Below the pieces are notes generated by a model. It searched no databases. It saw nothing but the letters and a program-made list of their open reading frames with translations, and was not told the DNA's origin. A program made the translations under genes and the position numbers. A stretch of DNA of 64,000 bases from Clostridiaceae bacterium (lineage in GTDB: Bacteria; Bacillota_I; Bacilli_A; Erysipelotrichales; Coprobacillaceae). Shown one piece after another: positions 36,083 to 44,592 of the stretch. The first letter of the stretch is position 1, and every line of letters starts with the position of its first letter. The stretch is from assembly GCA_902363625.1 (NCBI GenBank), contig CABJAS010000006.1, forward strand, positions 199,455 through 263,454, written 5' to 3'.

Positions 36083-37420
36083 TTAATCTGCGTTTTGTTT
36101 ATTTGACATCATAACAAACGGTGTCCATAACAATACTAAGAAGACGATTCCGATTGCCTGATAGATAGTCGCTCTGAATCCTCCGCCGGTAACTAAGAAT
36201 CCGCTTAATAAAGGCGGTGTTACCCAAGGAATAGACAGACATCCACGTTCAATGATATTGAAGTCCATTAATAAGTAAGTTGTGATAGATAAAACAACCG
36301 GACCTAAGATAAATGGAAGCATATAGATAGGGTTCATAACGATTGGTAAACCAAAGATGATAGGTTCATTGATTTCAAATAACCCCGGTGCGATTGAGAT
36401 GCTGATGACTGTACGTTCTGCTTGTACTTTACTGAATAGTAAAGACGCAATCAGTAACCCTAAAGTTGCTCCTGATCCACCCATTTTTGTGAATAAGTCA
36501 ACTCCTGGCACAACATTAGGAATAGCTTGATGGTTTTCAAAAGCTGCTGTATTTTGCACTAACATCGGTGTAAAGATTGGTGTTGTCACCGCTCCTACTA
36601 AGTTAGCCCCATGTAATCCAAATACCCATAAGATATGTGTTAAAAATGATACTAATACGGCAGTTCCTAAAGTATCGGCAACACTGTTTAATGGTGCAGA
36701 TACGAATTTTTGGATAATAGTCCATAAGTTCATTCCGGTAAATCTGTCAATATAAGTTCCTACTGCCACAATTAAAATAACGGTTAAGATAGCCGGTACT
36801 AATACGGTGAATGATCCTGCTACTGCTGGTGGTACACCGTCTGGCAACGTAATTTTTAATTTATCATTTTTAGATAAACGAATGAATACTTCGGCTACAA
36901 CGATTGTAAGAAGCATCCCAACGAACATTCCGTTAGAATCTAATTTTGCTCCAGCGATACCGCCACTGGCAATATCATCTGTCAATACTTCTACATTTTT
37001 CGCATTTTCAGCCCAAGAATAAGAATTGTTTAAAGTCTGCACTGCTGGTGCTAACCCTAAATAGCAAGTAAGTGAAACAACTGAAGTGGCAATACCATCT
37101 CCGTTTAACCCTTTTGCCATTTGGTAACCTAATGTAACTACAAGTAATACAGCCATCATGTTGATTGACCCTTTGTTTACTGCTGACATTACATCAGAGA
37201 TCCCTGTATTGTTGATAAAGTTTGTATATCCGTTATAGATAGACATAACATTCAATCCGTTTTCAGCGAATACCCCCTGAATGTTATTGATTAATACCGC
37301 AACCGCACCCACGATTGTTACCGGCATAATCACGACGAAAGCATCCCTAATTGCAACTAAGTGTCTTTGTGACCCGATTCTAGCTGCAAATGGGACGAAC
37401 TTTTCTTCTAAGAATTTCAT
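36083..37420 (-). CDS. PTS lactose/cellobiose-family EIIC permease
   Basis: 445 residues, about ten membrane segments. N-terminal KFLEEKFVPFAARIGSQRHLVAIRDAF is the CelB/LicC start, and GLFEINEPIIFGLPIVMNP is the conserved sugar-binding region with the NEP motif. It imports and phosphorylates beta-glucosides with EIIA and EIIB proteins encoded elsewhere; neither is in this window. GH3 and GH1 genes follow on the same strand, though behind a terminator. Ribosome binding site TAGGAGGAA; promoter at 37524-37552 overlaps a catabolite-repression box. Confidence 0.9.
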   Translation of the reverse strand: MKFLEEKFVPFAARIGSQRHLVAIRDAFVVIMPVTIVGAVAVLINNIQGVFAENGLNVMSIYNGYTNFINNTGISDVMSAVNKGSINMMAVLLVVTLGYQMAKGLNGDGIATSVVSLTCYLGLAPAVQTLNNSYSWAENAKNVEVLTDDIASGGIAGAKLDSNGMFVGMLLTIVVAEVFIRLSKNDKLKITLPDGVPPAVAGSFTVLVPAILTVILIVAVGTYIDRFTGMNLWTIIQKFVSAPLNSVADTLGTAVLVSFLTHILWVFGLHGANLVGAVTTPIFTPMLVQNTAAFENHQAIPNVVPGVDLFTKMGGSGATLGLLIASLLFSKVQAERTVISISIAPGLFEINEPIIFGLPIVMNPIYMLPFILGPVVLSITTYLLMDFNIIERGCLSIPWVTPPLLSGFLVTGGGFRATIYQAIGIVFLVLLWTPFVMMSNKQNAD

Positions 37421-37523
37421 TGCTAGTTCCTCCTATTAAATTTTAACTATGCAAGTAATTGCATACTTAGAATACCGATTTATTTTGCGCATTATCCGTA
37501 TTCCACCCTTATCGTCACCACTT

Positions 37524-37552
37524 ATGATAACTAATGAAGAAAGCGTTGTCAA
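37524..37552 (-). promoter_or_regulatory. Promoter of EIIC with cre-like box
   Basis: TTGACA (37547-37552), 17-bp spacer, TATCAT (37524-37529) on the minus strand. TGACAACGCTTTCT (37538-37551), one mismatch from the CcpA cre consensus, overlaps the -35 box, suggesting glucose repression. Confidence 0.65.
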
Positions 37553-37671
37553 TATTTTTTGTATTCACTTACATACAAAAATTTATCCTATTTATATTAA
37601 AATTTTTATTCCTCATACGATTAATACTAGACGATTAAAAAATTTTGGTGTATGATGTAAAAGTAAATTAT

Positions 37672-37755
37672 GCAGAAGTGGTGGAATGGCAGACACGCTG
37701 TCTTCAGGCGGCAGTGCGGCAACGCGTGGGAGTTCAAATCTCCTCTTCTGCACCA
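37672..37755 (+). tRNA. tRNA-Leu (anticodon CAG)
   Basis: 84 nt including an encoded CCA. Acceptor stem GCAGAAG/CTTCTGC; anticodon stem CTGTC/GGCAG with loop TTCAGGC, giving anticodon CAG; a long variable arm (class II) and TTCAAATC T-loop. All features fit tRNA-Leu. Confidence 0.95.
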
Positions 37756-37764
37756 TTTGAACGG

Positions 37765-37793
37765 AACGACGGATTATATCTGTCGTTTTTTTG
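37765..37793 (+). terminator. Terminator after tRNA-Leu
   Basis: AACGAC...GTCGTT stem followed by a run of seven T, 10 nt after the tRNA. Confidence 0.8.
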
Positions 37794-37882
37794 TTTAAAT
37801 GATTATCCACACGATAAACAGCTTAATTTTATGTGAAAAAGTTAAACTGACATAGTATTTTATAAATATATAAGAGATAAAT

Positions 37883-37936
37883 AAAACCGTAGATCAGCTG
37901 TTCACTTATTCGTGATACCTCGTCTACGGTTTTTTT
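37883..37936 (-). terminator. Large bidirectional hairpin after the histidine kinase operon
   Basis: AAACCGTAGA...TCTACGGTTT with an inner CAC/GTG helix. A/T runs on both sides let it stop transcription from both directions. Confidence 0.65.
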
Positions 37937-38061
37937 GGTTAATATGCCATAATAAAATTCTATAGTGAATAAATATCCGTGAAAGCGAATATCATTATAA
38001 TCAAATTTTTGATCGTTTATGAAAAACCTTCACGTTTCTAATTGTTTATCTTCTGATATCT

Positions 38062-39504
38062 TTAAATAGTATGTGAAAATATAACACAACCTCCGCCTAA
38101 TTTTGAGTTCTCTATTCTTATAGTGCCACCCATAAGTTCTGTTAGCTGTTTTGCGATGTATAAACCTAAACCAGAATGACCATCTTTGCTTTGCCTTGCT
38201 TCATCGCCGCGATAGAATTTTACAAAAACTTTTTCTAAATCTTTTGAACTGAACCCCGCTCCGGTGTCACAAATCCGATAGTAGATATTACCGTTTTCTG
38301 CTTTTACAGAAATTTTGATTTCACCATTTATCGGAGTGTATTGGAGGCTATTTGATACAATATTATCTAAAATTCTCTCTAGCTTATTTATATCCAAATT
38401 AACAGTGAGCGGAATGATATTTTGGAAATCAAGAGTTACAGTGATATTTTTAGACCTTCCCTGAAGCATATAATCGGTTGTTTTCTGTTTAAGAAATTCC
38501 TGTATATTGACAGATACTTTCACTAAACTAACACTTGCACTGTCAAGCTCTGAGGTATATTGCATTTGTTGAACCAAGGAAACACTCTTTTCAATATTTT
38601 CTTCCATTATCGAAAGATATTGCCGCTGTTCTTCATCAACATCAGTATCATCAACAAGCGCTTCTGAATATGCTTTTATGATTGACAATGGTGATTTTAA
38701 GTCATGTGCCAATGCTTCCACCATTTCAATACGCTCCTGCTCCATTTTCCATTGTGCAGATAACGATGTTTTTAATGCTGTCTTCATCTCTGTAAATGCC
38801 AAGCATAGTTCACCTAATTCATTGTCAGCATGATAATGAATTTCAAAATCAAGATTTTTATTTTTGATTTGCTGTGCCCCATTCGCCAAAATTTGCAGTG
38901 GATGGGATATATTTCCAGCATAATTTCGTGAAAACAGGATTGTAAACAAAATCATATATATAAACGGAGACAATATCACCAATACTAAAATAATGCTTAT
39001 CCAATGCTTGTCGGGATTAACGGTCGAGAGATTCAGGGTGTAGACCAAGGAAACTGCACCGGTAATTTTTCCCTCATCATCAATTACAGGTACTACATGA
39101 ACATAATGTCCATTTAATAAGACTGTAGTGTTAAGGCTTTGGTATAGCTTTTCTTTCGAGTCAAATACTCGTTCCTCGTATGACCCATATAGGATATTTC
39201 CTTCATTATCGGTAGTCTGATAGAAAAAGCTATCTCCTTGAACTATGTCATCAAGCCGAGCTTTACTGTCAGTTGATAAAATCATCGACTTTTCTTCTTG
39301 TACATATTGTTTTATATTAGGGATTTGCTGTTCATAGTAATTTTCCGGGCGTAATTTGCCATTGTCTACAGCATTCATAAATACAAATGCGGCAATTATC
39401 CAAGTAAGTAATGTTGATGCAATGACTGCAAATAGGATATATACCAAGGTAATACGAAACTGGGAAACTAAAGAACGATTTTTCATATATCTGCTACTCC
39501 TCAT
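38062..39504 (-). CDS. Sensor histidine kinase (LanK/CprK-like)
   Basis: 480 residues. Two membrane spans (about 16-38 and 168-192) flank an extracellular sensor of ~130 residues; then HAMP, H-box VEALAHDLKSPLSII (phospho-His), N-box ILDNIVSNSLQYTP, G1 DTGAGFS and G2 GHSGLGLYIAK. It overlaps the response-regulator stop by 4 bp (an in-frame ATG six codons later has a better-spaced AGGAG and may be used). Last gene of the five-gene operon with the LanFEG-type transporter, so it presumably detects antimicrobial peptides. Confidence 0.88.
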   Translation of the reverse strand: MRSSRYMKNRSLVSQFRITLVYILFAVIASTLLTWIIAAFVFMNAVDNGKLRPENYYEQQIPNIKQYVQEEKSMILSTDSKARLDDIVQGDSFFYQTTDNEGNILYGSYEERVFDSKEKLYQSLNTTVLLNGHYVHVVPVIDDEGKITGAVSLVYTLNLSTVNPDKHWISIILVLVILSPFIYMILFTILFSRNYAGNISHPLQILANGAQQIKNKNLDFEIHYHADNELGELCLAFTEMKTALKTSLSAQWKMEQERIEMVEALAHDLKSPLSIIKAYSEALVDDTDVDEEQRQYLSIMEENIEKSVSLVQQMQYTSELDSASVSLVKVSVNIQEFLKQKTTDYMLQGRSKNITVTLDFQNIIPLTVNLDINKLERILDNIVSNSLQYTPINGEIKISVKAENGNIYYRICDTGAGFSSKDLEKVFVKFYRGDEARQSKDGHSGLGLYIAKQLTELMGGTIRIENSKLGGGCVIFSHTI

Positions 39505-40193
39505 AGCTTATTCCACCTATAACCGATTCCCCAAATAGTAGATATATACTGTACATCCGGTGATACAGCAAAAAATTTTGCTCGGATTTTTTTGATTCTT
39601 TCTACAACTGTTGTATTATCACCGATACCATCATAACCCCATACTTTTTCATAAATCTGCTCTCTGGTAAATACCTGTCCTACATGTAAAGCAAGCAGCT
39701 CGACAATTTCATATTCAATCTTTGTCAAGGGAATAACCTTATTTTCAATCTTGACTGTTCGCTCCTTTATATTTAAAGTTAATTTTCCAAAATGCAGCTT
39801 TGGCCGCATATTTTCAGAGTTAATATATTGTGAACGCTCTTCACGTCGAAGATTTGCTTCGATTTTAGCTATTATTTCTCTTAATCCAAATGGTTTTGTA
39901 ATATAATCATCTCCGCCAAGATTAAAGCCTTTGATTTTATCTGCCTCAGACTGTCTAGCACTTAAAAAAAGAATCGGACAAAAAACATCGTTTCGTATCG
40001 TACGACATACCTCAAAGCCATCAGCCTCCGGCATCATAATATCCAAAATAATTAAATCCGGCATCTCTTTAGCAAGCTCGATTCCAGTTTTACCGTCATA
40101 GGCAATCAATACTTCATGCCCCTTAGCTTTCAACTTTTTTTCTAATAAAGAAACTAAATCTTTTTCATCATCAACAATTAAAATTTTACTCAC
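39501..40193 (-). CDS. OmpR-family response regulator (LanR/CprR-like)
   Basis: 230 residues. Receiver domain with ILIVDDEKDL (acidic pair), phospho-Asp in LIILDIMMPEADGF near residue 52, and Lys in DYITKPFG. C-terminal winged HTH (about 130-228) with VIPLTKIEYEIVELLALH and IGYRWNKL. Translationally coupled with the downstream kinase. It likely controls the transporter operon from the inverted repeat near 42558-42598, an inference from position. Confidence 0.9.
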   Translation of the reverse strand: MSKILIVDDEKDLVSLLEKKLKAKGHEVLIAYDGKTGIELAKEMPDLIILDIMMPEADGFEVCRTIRNDVFCPILFLSARQSEADKIKGFNLGGDDYITKPFGLREIIAKIEANLRREERSQYINSENMRPKLHFGKLTLNIKERTVKIENKVIPLTKIEYEIVELLALHVGQVFTREQIYEKVWGYDGIGDNTTVVERIKKIRAKFFAVSPDVQYISTIWGIGYRWNKL

Positions 40194-40259
40194 TTTTTTA
40201 ACCTCCGGTTCTTTGTTCAGCGACTATATTTTCAGGTATCATTGAATTCACAATGATAA

Positions 40260-41018
40260 TTATTCCCCATATTTTCTGCCTTCCCACTTGCTAAACCAAA
40301 TCATTCCTCCTATTAAGAATATCACAAACCAACCGATGCTTAATGTAAATTCTAAAATAAACTGTATGGTTAACTCAACAAGCATTGTACTTGGCAGCAA
40401 AGAATAAGCCATTGGGAACATCGCCATTTTTACTGGATAAGCCCAAAGGATAAGCATCCATATTTTATCTCCTAGTCCCGTTGTTCCGATCAATACTGCC
40501 ATTAAAATTCCGCAGATTCCGGTTCCTATAGATGCTCCCATTCCCCATCGAAAGCTTATCCACAAATGAATTGCTAAGATCGGCAGTGCTCCGATAACAC
40601 AGAGTAAAGAACTCATCGCAAATAAAAAGCTATTTACAAAATCAGTTAATACTATATTTAAGCCGATACAAAGACTCAGTGTAGTAATAGTTGTACATAC
40701 TGTCAAGCTTATTGCTGAAAAGCCAAGCTTTCCGATATATAGCTTCCCTTTGGAAATACCTGTATTTAAAAAGCCGTTAAAATCACCTGCTTGTTCTTCC
40801 TCGTGGATCAAAAACCCAGTTAAAACGCTTACTCCTATGGGGATAATAATCGTTGTCCAAATTATATAAAAGCCTTCATAAACAAAGTCGAACGAAAGCT
40901 CGGGTCTAAGAGATAAGTACATAATAATGCAAGCCGATATACAAACAGGCATGAAGAATATAAACCATCGTATAAGAGTATGCTTTGTTTTAAGCCATTC
41001 TGACAAAAGCAGATTCAT
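40260..41018 (-). CDS. Lantibiotic-immunity type ABC-2 permease (LanG-like)
   Basis: 252 residues, six hydrophobic segments, starting LLLSEWLKTKHTLIRWFIFFMP. The opening motif with a polar head then long hydrophobic stretch, and the E-E-x-x-G sequence HEEEQAGDFNGFL, are typical of MutG/EpiG/SpaG permeases. It overlaps the LanE-like gene by 4 bp. With the neighbouring permease and ATPase it would expel lantibiotics or similar peptides from the membrane. The two permeases are homologous to each other. Confidence 0.83.
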   Translation of the reverse strand: MNLLLSEWLKTKHTLIRWFIFFMPVCISACIIMYLSLRPELSFDFVYEGFYIIWTTIIIPIGVSVLTGFLIHEEEQAGDFNGFLNTGISKGKLYIGKLGFSAISLTVCTTITTLSLCIGLNIVLTDFVNSFLFAMSSLLCVIGALPILAIHLWISFRWGMGASIGTGICGILMAVLIGTTGLGDKIWMLILWAYPVKMAMFPMAYSLLPSTMLVELTIQFILEFTLSIGWFVIFLIGGMIWFSKWEGRKYGE

Positions 41019-41794
41019 TGTATTTCCCTCCTACTAAACCAAATTCCTGTAACAATTAGGGTAAATAGCAGTACCACTACAGATACAAGGATTCCACCGG
41101 GAATAATAGCAGGATTTAAAAGGGGGCTATTAGAATCTAGTATAACATTATTCGGATGTACCCCGATAATCGGACACATGAACCTCATTGCCCAACTCCA
41201 TGGAACGATAATCCAATATTTTGTCGGTGCTGCTATGACACCAACTATCATTCCAATAAATCCAATTCCCATACTGATAAGAGTGCCCCCCCATGTAGAA
41301 ACCCACAACTGAATCGGAATTAGAGTAAGAGAAATAAACCAACAAGCTATACAGCCTGTGAAAATCTTTGCAAAAGGTATTGAACCCCCTGAAATACACG
41401 CTCCTGTGATTGTCACAACGATAAGCAAAACTAAAGTAGATAACAAAGAATAGACAGCCATTCCGGCTATTTTATTTACCCATAGCATAATCGGAGATAT
41501 ATTATGAGAACGTAATGCCCGATAATTCCCTGCCTTTTTCTCCTGTGAAGCGACTAAGCTGGCAAACAGCGCCATACCTAACGGCAAAAAAAGAAATGAC
41601 CACCAATTAAAAACTAAAGCTAAAAGCATTGTCCAGCTTGTAGAGGTATTACCACTTGCTTCTGCCAAGGCGTTATTTTTCATTATAATTTGAATTACAA
41701 AAGCATAGACAGCAAAAAAGATTGGAATTAAAACAATCAGCCTTCCCATGAATGTTCTCTTATACTTAAGTAATTCAGAACGTAAGCCATTCAT
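41015..41794 (-). CDS. Lantibiotic-immunity type ABC-2 permease (LanE-like)
   Basis: 259 residues with six hydrophobic segments. Starts LRSELLKYKRTFMGRLIVLIP; contains SQEKKAGNYRALRSHNI, the cytosolic E-K-x-x-G loop that contacts the ATPase, as in MutE/EpiE/SpaE. Starts one base before the end of the ATPase gene (TAATG). Substrate inferred to be cationic antimicrobial peptides. Confidence 0.83.
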   Translation of the reverse strand: MNGLRSELLKYKRTFMGRLIVLIPIFFAVYAFVIQIIMKNNALAEASGNTSTSWTMLLALVFNWWSFLFLPLGMALFASLVASQEKKAGNYRALRSHNISPIMLWVNKIAGMAVYSLLSTLVLLIVVTITGACISGGSIPFAKIFTGCIACWFISLTLIPIQLWVSTWGGTLISMGIGFIGMIVGVIAAPTKYWIIVPWSWAMRFMCPIIGVHPNNVILDSNSPLLNPAIIPGGILVSVVVLLFTLIVTGIWFSRREIQ

Positions 41795-42495
41795 TATCTG
41801 CTCCCTCCTTGTATAATAATATTCGTAAAAAACTGCTCCAAGTTTTCATTTGAATCCGGCACACCTTGAAACAAAAGTTTACCGCAGCTGATGATTCCAA
41901 TCTCGTCTACCACCTGTGCCACCTCTGATAATATATGACTAGACAATATAACCGTAATTCCCTTCTTAGGAAACGAAGAAATAAGCTCTCTTAATTCTTG
42001 TATTCCAAAAGGATCAAGACCATTGGTTGGCTCATCTAAAATTAATAATTTTGGATTGTTTAAAAGAGCGATCGCTATACCAAGACGCTGCTTCATTCCC
42101 ATCGAGAATTGCGAAGCTCTTTTTTTCCCGGTATCTTTTAAGTCTACAATATCGAGTACCTCTAAAATTCGTGTTTGAGGTATGGCAAGAAGTTTTGTAT
42201 AAACCATTAGATTTTCCTCTGCTGTGAGATTTCCATATAATGCCGGAGCTTCAATTAAAGAACCTATTTCGGAAAGATATTCCCGTTTCCAAGGCTCACC
42301 GTCAAATAGTATTTGTCCGCTTGTTGGATTTAAAAGTCCGACAAGCATTTTTAAAGTTGTTGATTTCCCGGCTCCATTGGGTCCAAGTAATCCATAGATA
42401 CTATTCCTCTCTATTTGAAGAGAAATATCACTGACTGCCTGTTGTTGTCCGTAGCATTTCGTTAAATTTCTTGTTTCAAGAATTAAATCTTTCAT
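41794..42495 (-). CDS. Lantibiotic-immunity type ABC ATPase (LanF-like)
   Basis: About 233 residues from ATG 42495, which is better spaced from AAAGG than the ATG three codons earlier (42504). Walker A LLGPNGAGKSTT, Q-loop in SLIEAPALY, signature FSMGMKQRL, Walker B LLILDEPTNGLD and switch His in LSSHIL. The SLIEAPALYGNLTA stretch is characteristic of the BcrA/LanF peptide-resistance branch. First gene of a five-gene operon ATPase-permease-permease-regulator-kinase, the order known from orphan CprABC-RK type cassettes that give lantibiotic resistance without peptide biosynthesis. Confidence 0.9.
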   Translation of the reverse strand: MKDLILETRNLTKCYGQQQAVSDISLQIERNSIYGLLGPNGAGKSTTLKMLVGLLNPTSGQILFDGEPWKREYLSEIGSLIEAPALYGNLTAEENLMVYTKLLAIPQTRILEVLDIVDLKDTGKKRASQFSMGMKQRLGIAIALLNNPKLLILDEPTNGLDPFGIQELRELISSFPKKGITVILSSHILSEVAQVVDEIGIISCGKLLFQGVPDSNENLEQFFTNIIIQGGSR

Positions 42496-42557
42496 ATTGT
42501 TCATCCTTTCTTTAAAAGTTAAATCCTTTTACAAGAAAAATACTATCATATAAAAAT

Positions 42558-42598
42558 AACCATTTTATAACAGTACTATTCTATCTACTAAAATGGTT
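42558..42598. promoter_or_regulatory. Inverted repeat between divergent lan and ycl promoters
   Basis: AACCATTTTA (42558-42567) and TAAAATGGTT (42589-42598) are perfect 10-base arms 21 bp apart. The right arm touches the -35 box of the ycl promoter. A candidate site for the LanR-like regulator or a transcript hairpin. Confidence 0.5.
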
Positions 42599-42625
42599 GA
42601 CTATAAAGTTAGTTTATGCTAACAT
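42597..42625 (+). promoter_or_regulatory. Promoter of the ycl siderophore operon
   Basis: TTGACT (42597-42602), 17-bp spacer, TAACAT (42620-42625). Spacer ATAAAGTTAGTTTATGC matches that of the small-RNA promoter at 27.7 kb in all but one position. Confidence 0.8.
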
Positions 42626-42649
42626 GCCATTAGTTAGCTTAAACTAACT
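42608..42649. promoter_or_regulatory. Tandem operators of the ycl promoter
   Basis: GTTAG-TTTATG-CTAAC (42608-42623) lies between -35 and -10; AGTTAG-CTTAAA-CTAACT (42632-42649) lies at the transcription start. Both are the same dyad as at the small-RNA promoter. Expected to bind an iron-responsive repressor; the DtxR-family protein at 29.7 kb is the nearest candidate. Confidence 0.7.
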
Positions 42650-42652
42650 TAG

Positions 42653-43627
42653 TTGGGAGGAGATATTATTTTATTTCATAAATATTACCGCGGCTTATAT
42701 CTTATAATGCTTATTGTATTTGCTGTTTATTCTTTAAGCATCGGTGTGCAGGACTTTAGTTTCACCGCCTTATTCAATGGAGAAAGCAGTCAGCTGACAC
42801 TTGCGATTATCAGTCGTCTGCCACGTTTAGCGAGCATTTTATTGACCGGAGCAATGCTAAGTGTTGCCGGGCTCATCATGCAAAGTATTACCAGTAATAA
42901 ATTTGTTTCTCCTTCAACTGCGGGAACTATGGAATGGTGCCGTTTTGGAGTGATGATCGCAATGGTTCTGTTTAGTCAGGCAACTACCGGTCAAAAAGTT
43001 TTCATTGCCTTTATTATTGCTTTACTGGGAACAATGCTGTTTATGAAAATCTTGCAGAAAGTAAAGATCAAAGATACGGTAATGACACCGTTAATTGGGA
43101 TGATGCTGGGCAGTGTTGTCAGCAGTGTCACTACCTTTGTCGCTTATCGATTAGACATTATTCAAAATATGTCATCATGGCTGCAAGGCAGCTTCGCCTT
43201 AATATTAAAAGGAAACTATGAACTGCTTTATTTAGGAATCCCTTGTCTGATTCTGTCGATGATTTATGCCAATCACTTTACGATTGCCGGAATGGGAGAC
43301 AGTTTTGCCAAGAATCTTGGACTGCGCTATGAACATATCATTTTTATTGGTCTGAGTTTAGTCAGCATCATGACTTCGATTGTTGTAGTGAATGTGGGAA
43401 GCATTGCATTTATCGGCTTGATTATTCCCAACCTGCTTTCAATGTTCAAAGGTGATAACGTTAAAAAGAACGTCATCGACTGTGCCCTGTGGGGAGCTGG
43501 CTTTGTGCTGATCTGTGACATATTCAGCCGAATGATTATTTTCCCTTATGAGCTGCCAATCAGTGTTGTCGTCAGTGTTATCGGCAGTATCCTCTTTTTA
43601 TTCTTGATTAGGAGGAAAAAAAGATGA
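42653..43627 (+). CDS. yclN: Siderophore ABC permease (YclN-like, FecCD family)
   Basis: About 310-324 residues, nine to ten membrane segments, with the FecCD features LPRLASILLTGAMLSVAGLIMQ and the late GSIAFIGLIIPN region, as in BtuC-fold importers. The start is unclear: the Shine-Dalgarno GGGAGGA is at 42655-42661, but the next in-frame ATG is codon 19 and would cut into the first membrane helix. The open frame begins at TTG 42653, which overlaps the Shine-Dalgarno itself; ATT at 42668 is another possibility. First gene of a yclNOPQ-like operon for petrobactin-type siderophore import. Confidence 0.85.
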   Translation: MGGDIILFHKYYRGLYLIMLIVFAVYSLSIGVQDFSFTALFNGESSQLTLAIISRLPRLASILLTGAMLSVAGLIMQSITSNKFVSPSTAGTMEWCRFGVMIAMVLFSQATTGQKVFIAFIIALLGTMLFMKILQKVKIKDTVMTPLIGMMLGSVVSSVTTFVAYRLDIIQNMSSWLQGSFALILKGNYELLYLGIPCLILSMIYANHFTIAGMGDSFAKNLGLRYEHIIFIGLSLVSIMTSIVVVNVGSIAFIGLIIPNLLSMFKGDNVKKNVIDCALWGAGFVLICDIFSRMIIFPYELPISVVVSVIGSILFLFLIRRKKR

Positions 43628-44592
43628 TGATAAACGCTTTATCCAAACAAAAGAAAATCATATTTCTTACTGTTATTTTATTTATAGGAATTTGTCTGCT
43701 TTATCTTTTACCCCAATTAAATGCTTCTAACTGGCAATATTTCCTAACAAAAAGGGGGACTAAAGTTTTAGCGATTCTTTTAACCGGCTTTTGCATTGGT
43801 ATTTCATCTTTATCTTTTCAAACGATTACCAATAATAAGCTGATTACACCCAATGTTATGGGATTGGAATCTCTTTACATGTTTATCCAAACATTTATTA
43901 TCTTTATTTGGGGAAGCAAAGAACTATCGATGATGACAAACTACAGTCAATTCTTCCTATCAATTGGACTGATGATGATCGCTTCGTGGGGATTATTTAA
44001 TCTTGTCTTTAAAAAAGAAAATCAAGATATTTATCGATTGGTATTAACAGGAATGGTCTTAGGCAGTCTCTTTGGCGGATTATCTTCATTTATGCAGGTT
44101 CTACTGGATCCAAATGAGTTTACTATCCTGCAAGGAAAAATGTTTGCCTCATTTAATAATGTAAATGTTTCTTTGCTTGGCATCAGCTGTCTGCTGATCC
44201 TGCCTTGTGCCTATATTTTACTTAAAGACCGCCATGCCTTGAATGTATTATCATTAGGCAGAAGCTCTTCTATTAATTTAGGTGTCAATTACTATCGTTT
44301 AGTCAAAAGACAGCTGATGATGAGTGCTGTACTGATTTCAATTTCTACGGCATTAGTAGGCCCCATTACCTTTTTAGGTATCTTAGTTGTTTCTTTGACT
44401 AGAAAGCTACTAAATACTTATCGTCATCAGGAAATGATGATTGAAGTGACAATACTTAGCGGTACATTCTTATTAGCTGCCACTTATTTGGTCGAACGTG
44501 TGTTTTCATTTAATACGACTGTCAGTGTCATTATTAATTTTATCGGCGGAGTATATTTTATCTATTTAATTATAAAGGAGCGTCAAAAATGA
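43624..44592 (+). CDS. yclO: Siderophore ABC permease (YclO-like, FecCD family)
   Basis: 322 residues, about nine membrane segments. TKVLAILLTGFCIGISSLSFQ matches the conserved FecCD RxPR-LAALLVGAAL-type segment in a diverged form, and ALVGPITFLGILVVSLTRKL is the second conserved region. AGGAGG ribosome binding site; starts within the stop of the first permease. The two permeases form the membrane heterodimer of the importer. Confidence 0.87.
   Translation: MMINALSKQKKIIFLTVILFIGICLLYLLPQLNASNWQYFLTKRGTKVLAILLTGFCIGISSLSFQTITNNKLITPNVMGLESLYMFIQTFIIFIWGSKELSMMTNYSQFFLSIGLMMIASWGLFNLVFKKENQDIYRLVLTGMVLGSLFGGLSSFMQVLLDPNEFTILQGKMFASFNNVNVSLLGISCLLILPCAYILLKDRHALNVLSLGRSSSINLGVNYYRLVKRQLMMSAVLISISTALVGPITFLGILVVSLTRKLLNTYRHQEMMIEVTILSGTFLLAATYLVERVFSFNTTVSVIINFIGGVYFIYLIIKERQK

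Noticed and set aside
37449..37836. Small plus- and minus-strand frames over the tRNA-Leu region (37449-37836)
   Set aside because: They translate the tRNA and its terminator or the EIIC promoter; no protein-like features.
38062..42495. Lantibiotic biosynthesis cluster
   Set aside because: No lanA-like peptide, LanB/C/M enzyme, or LanT/P gene is within reach; only immunity-type and regulatory genes are present.
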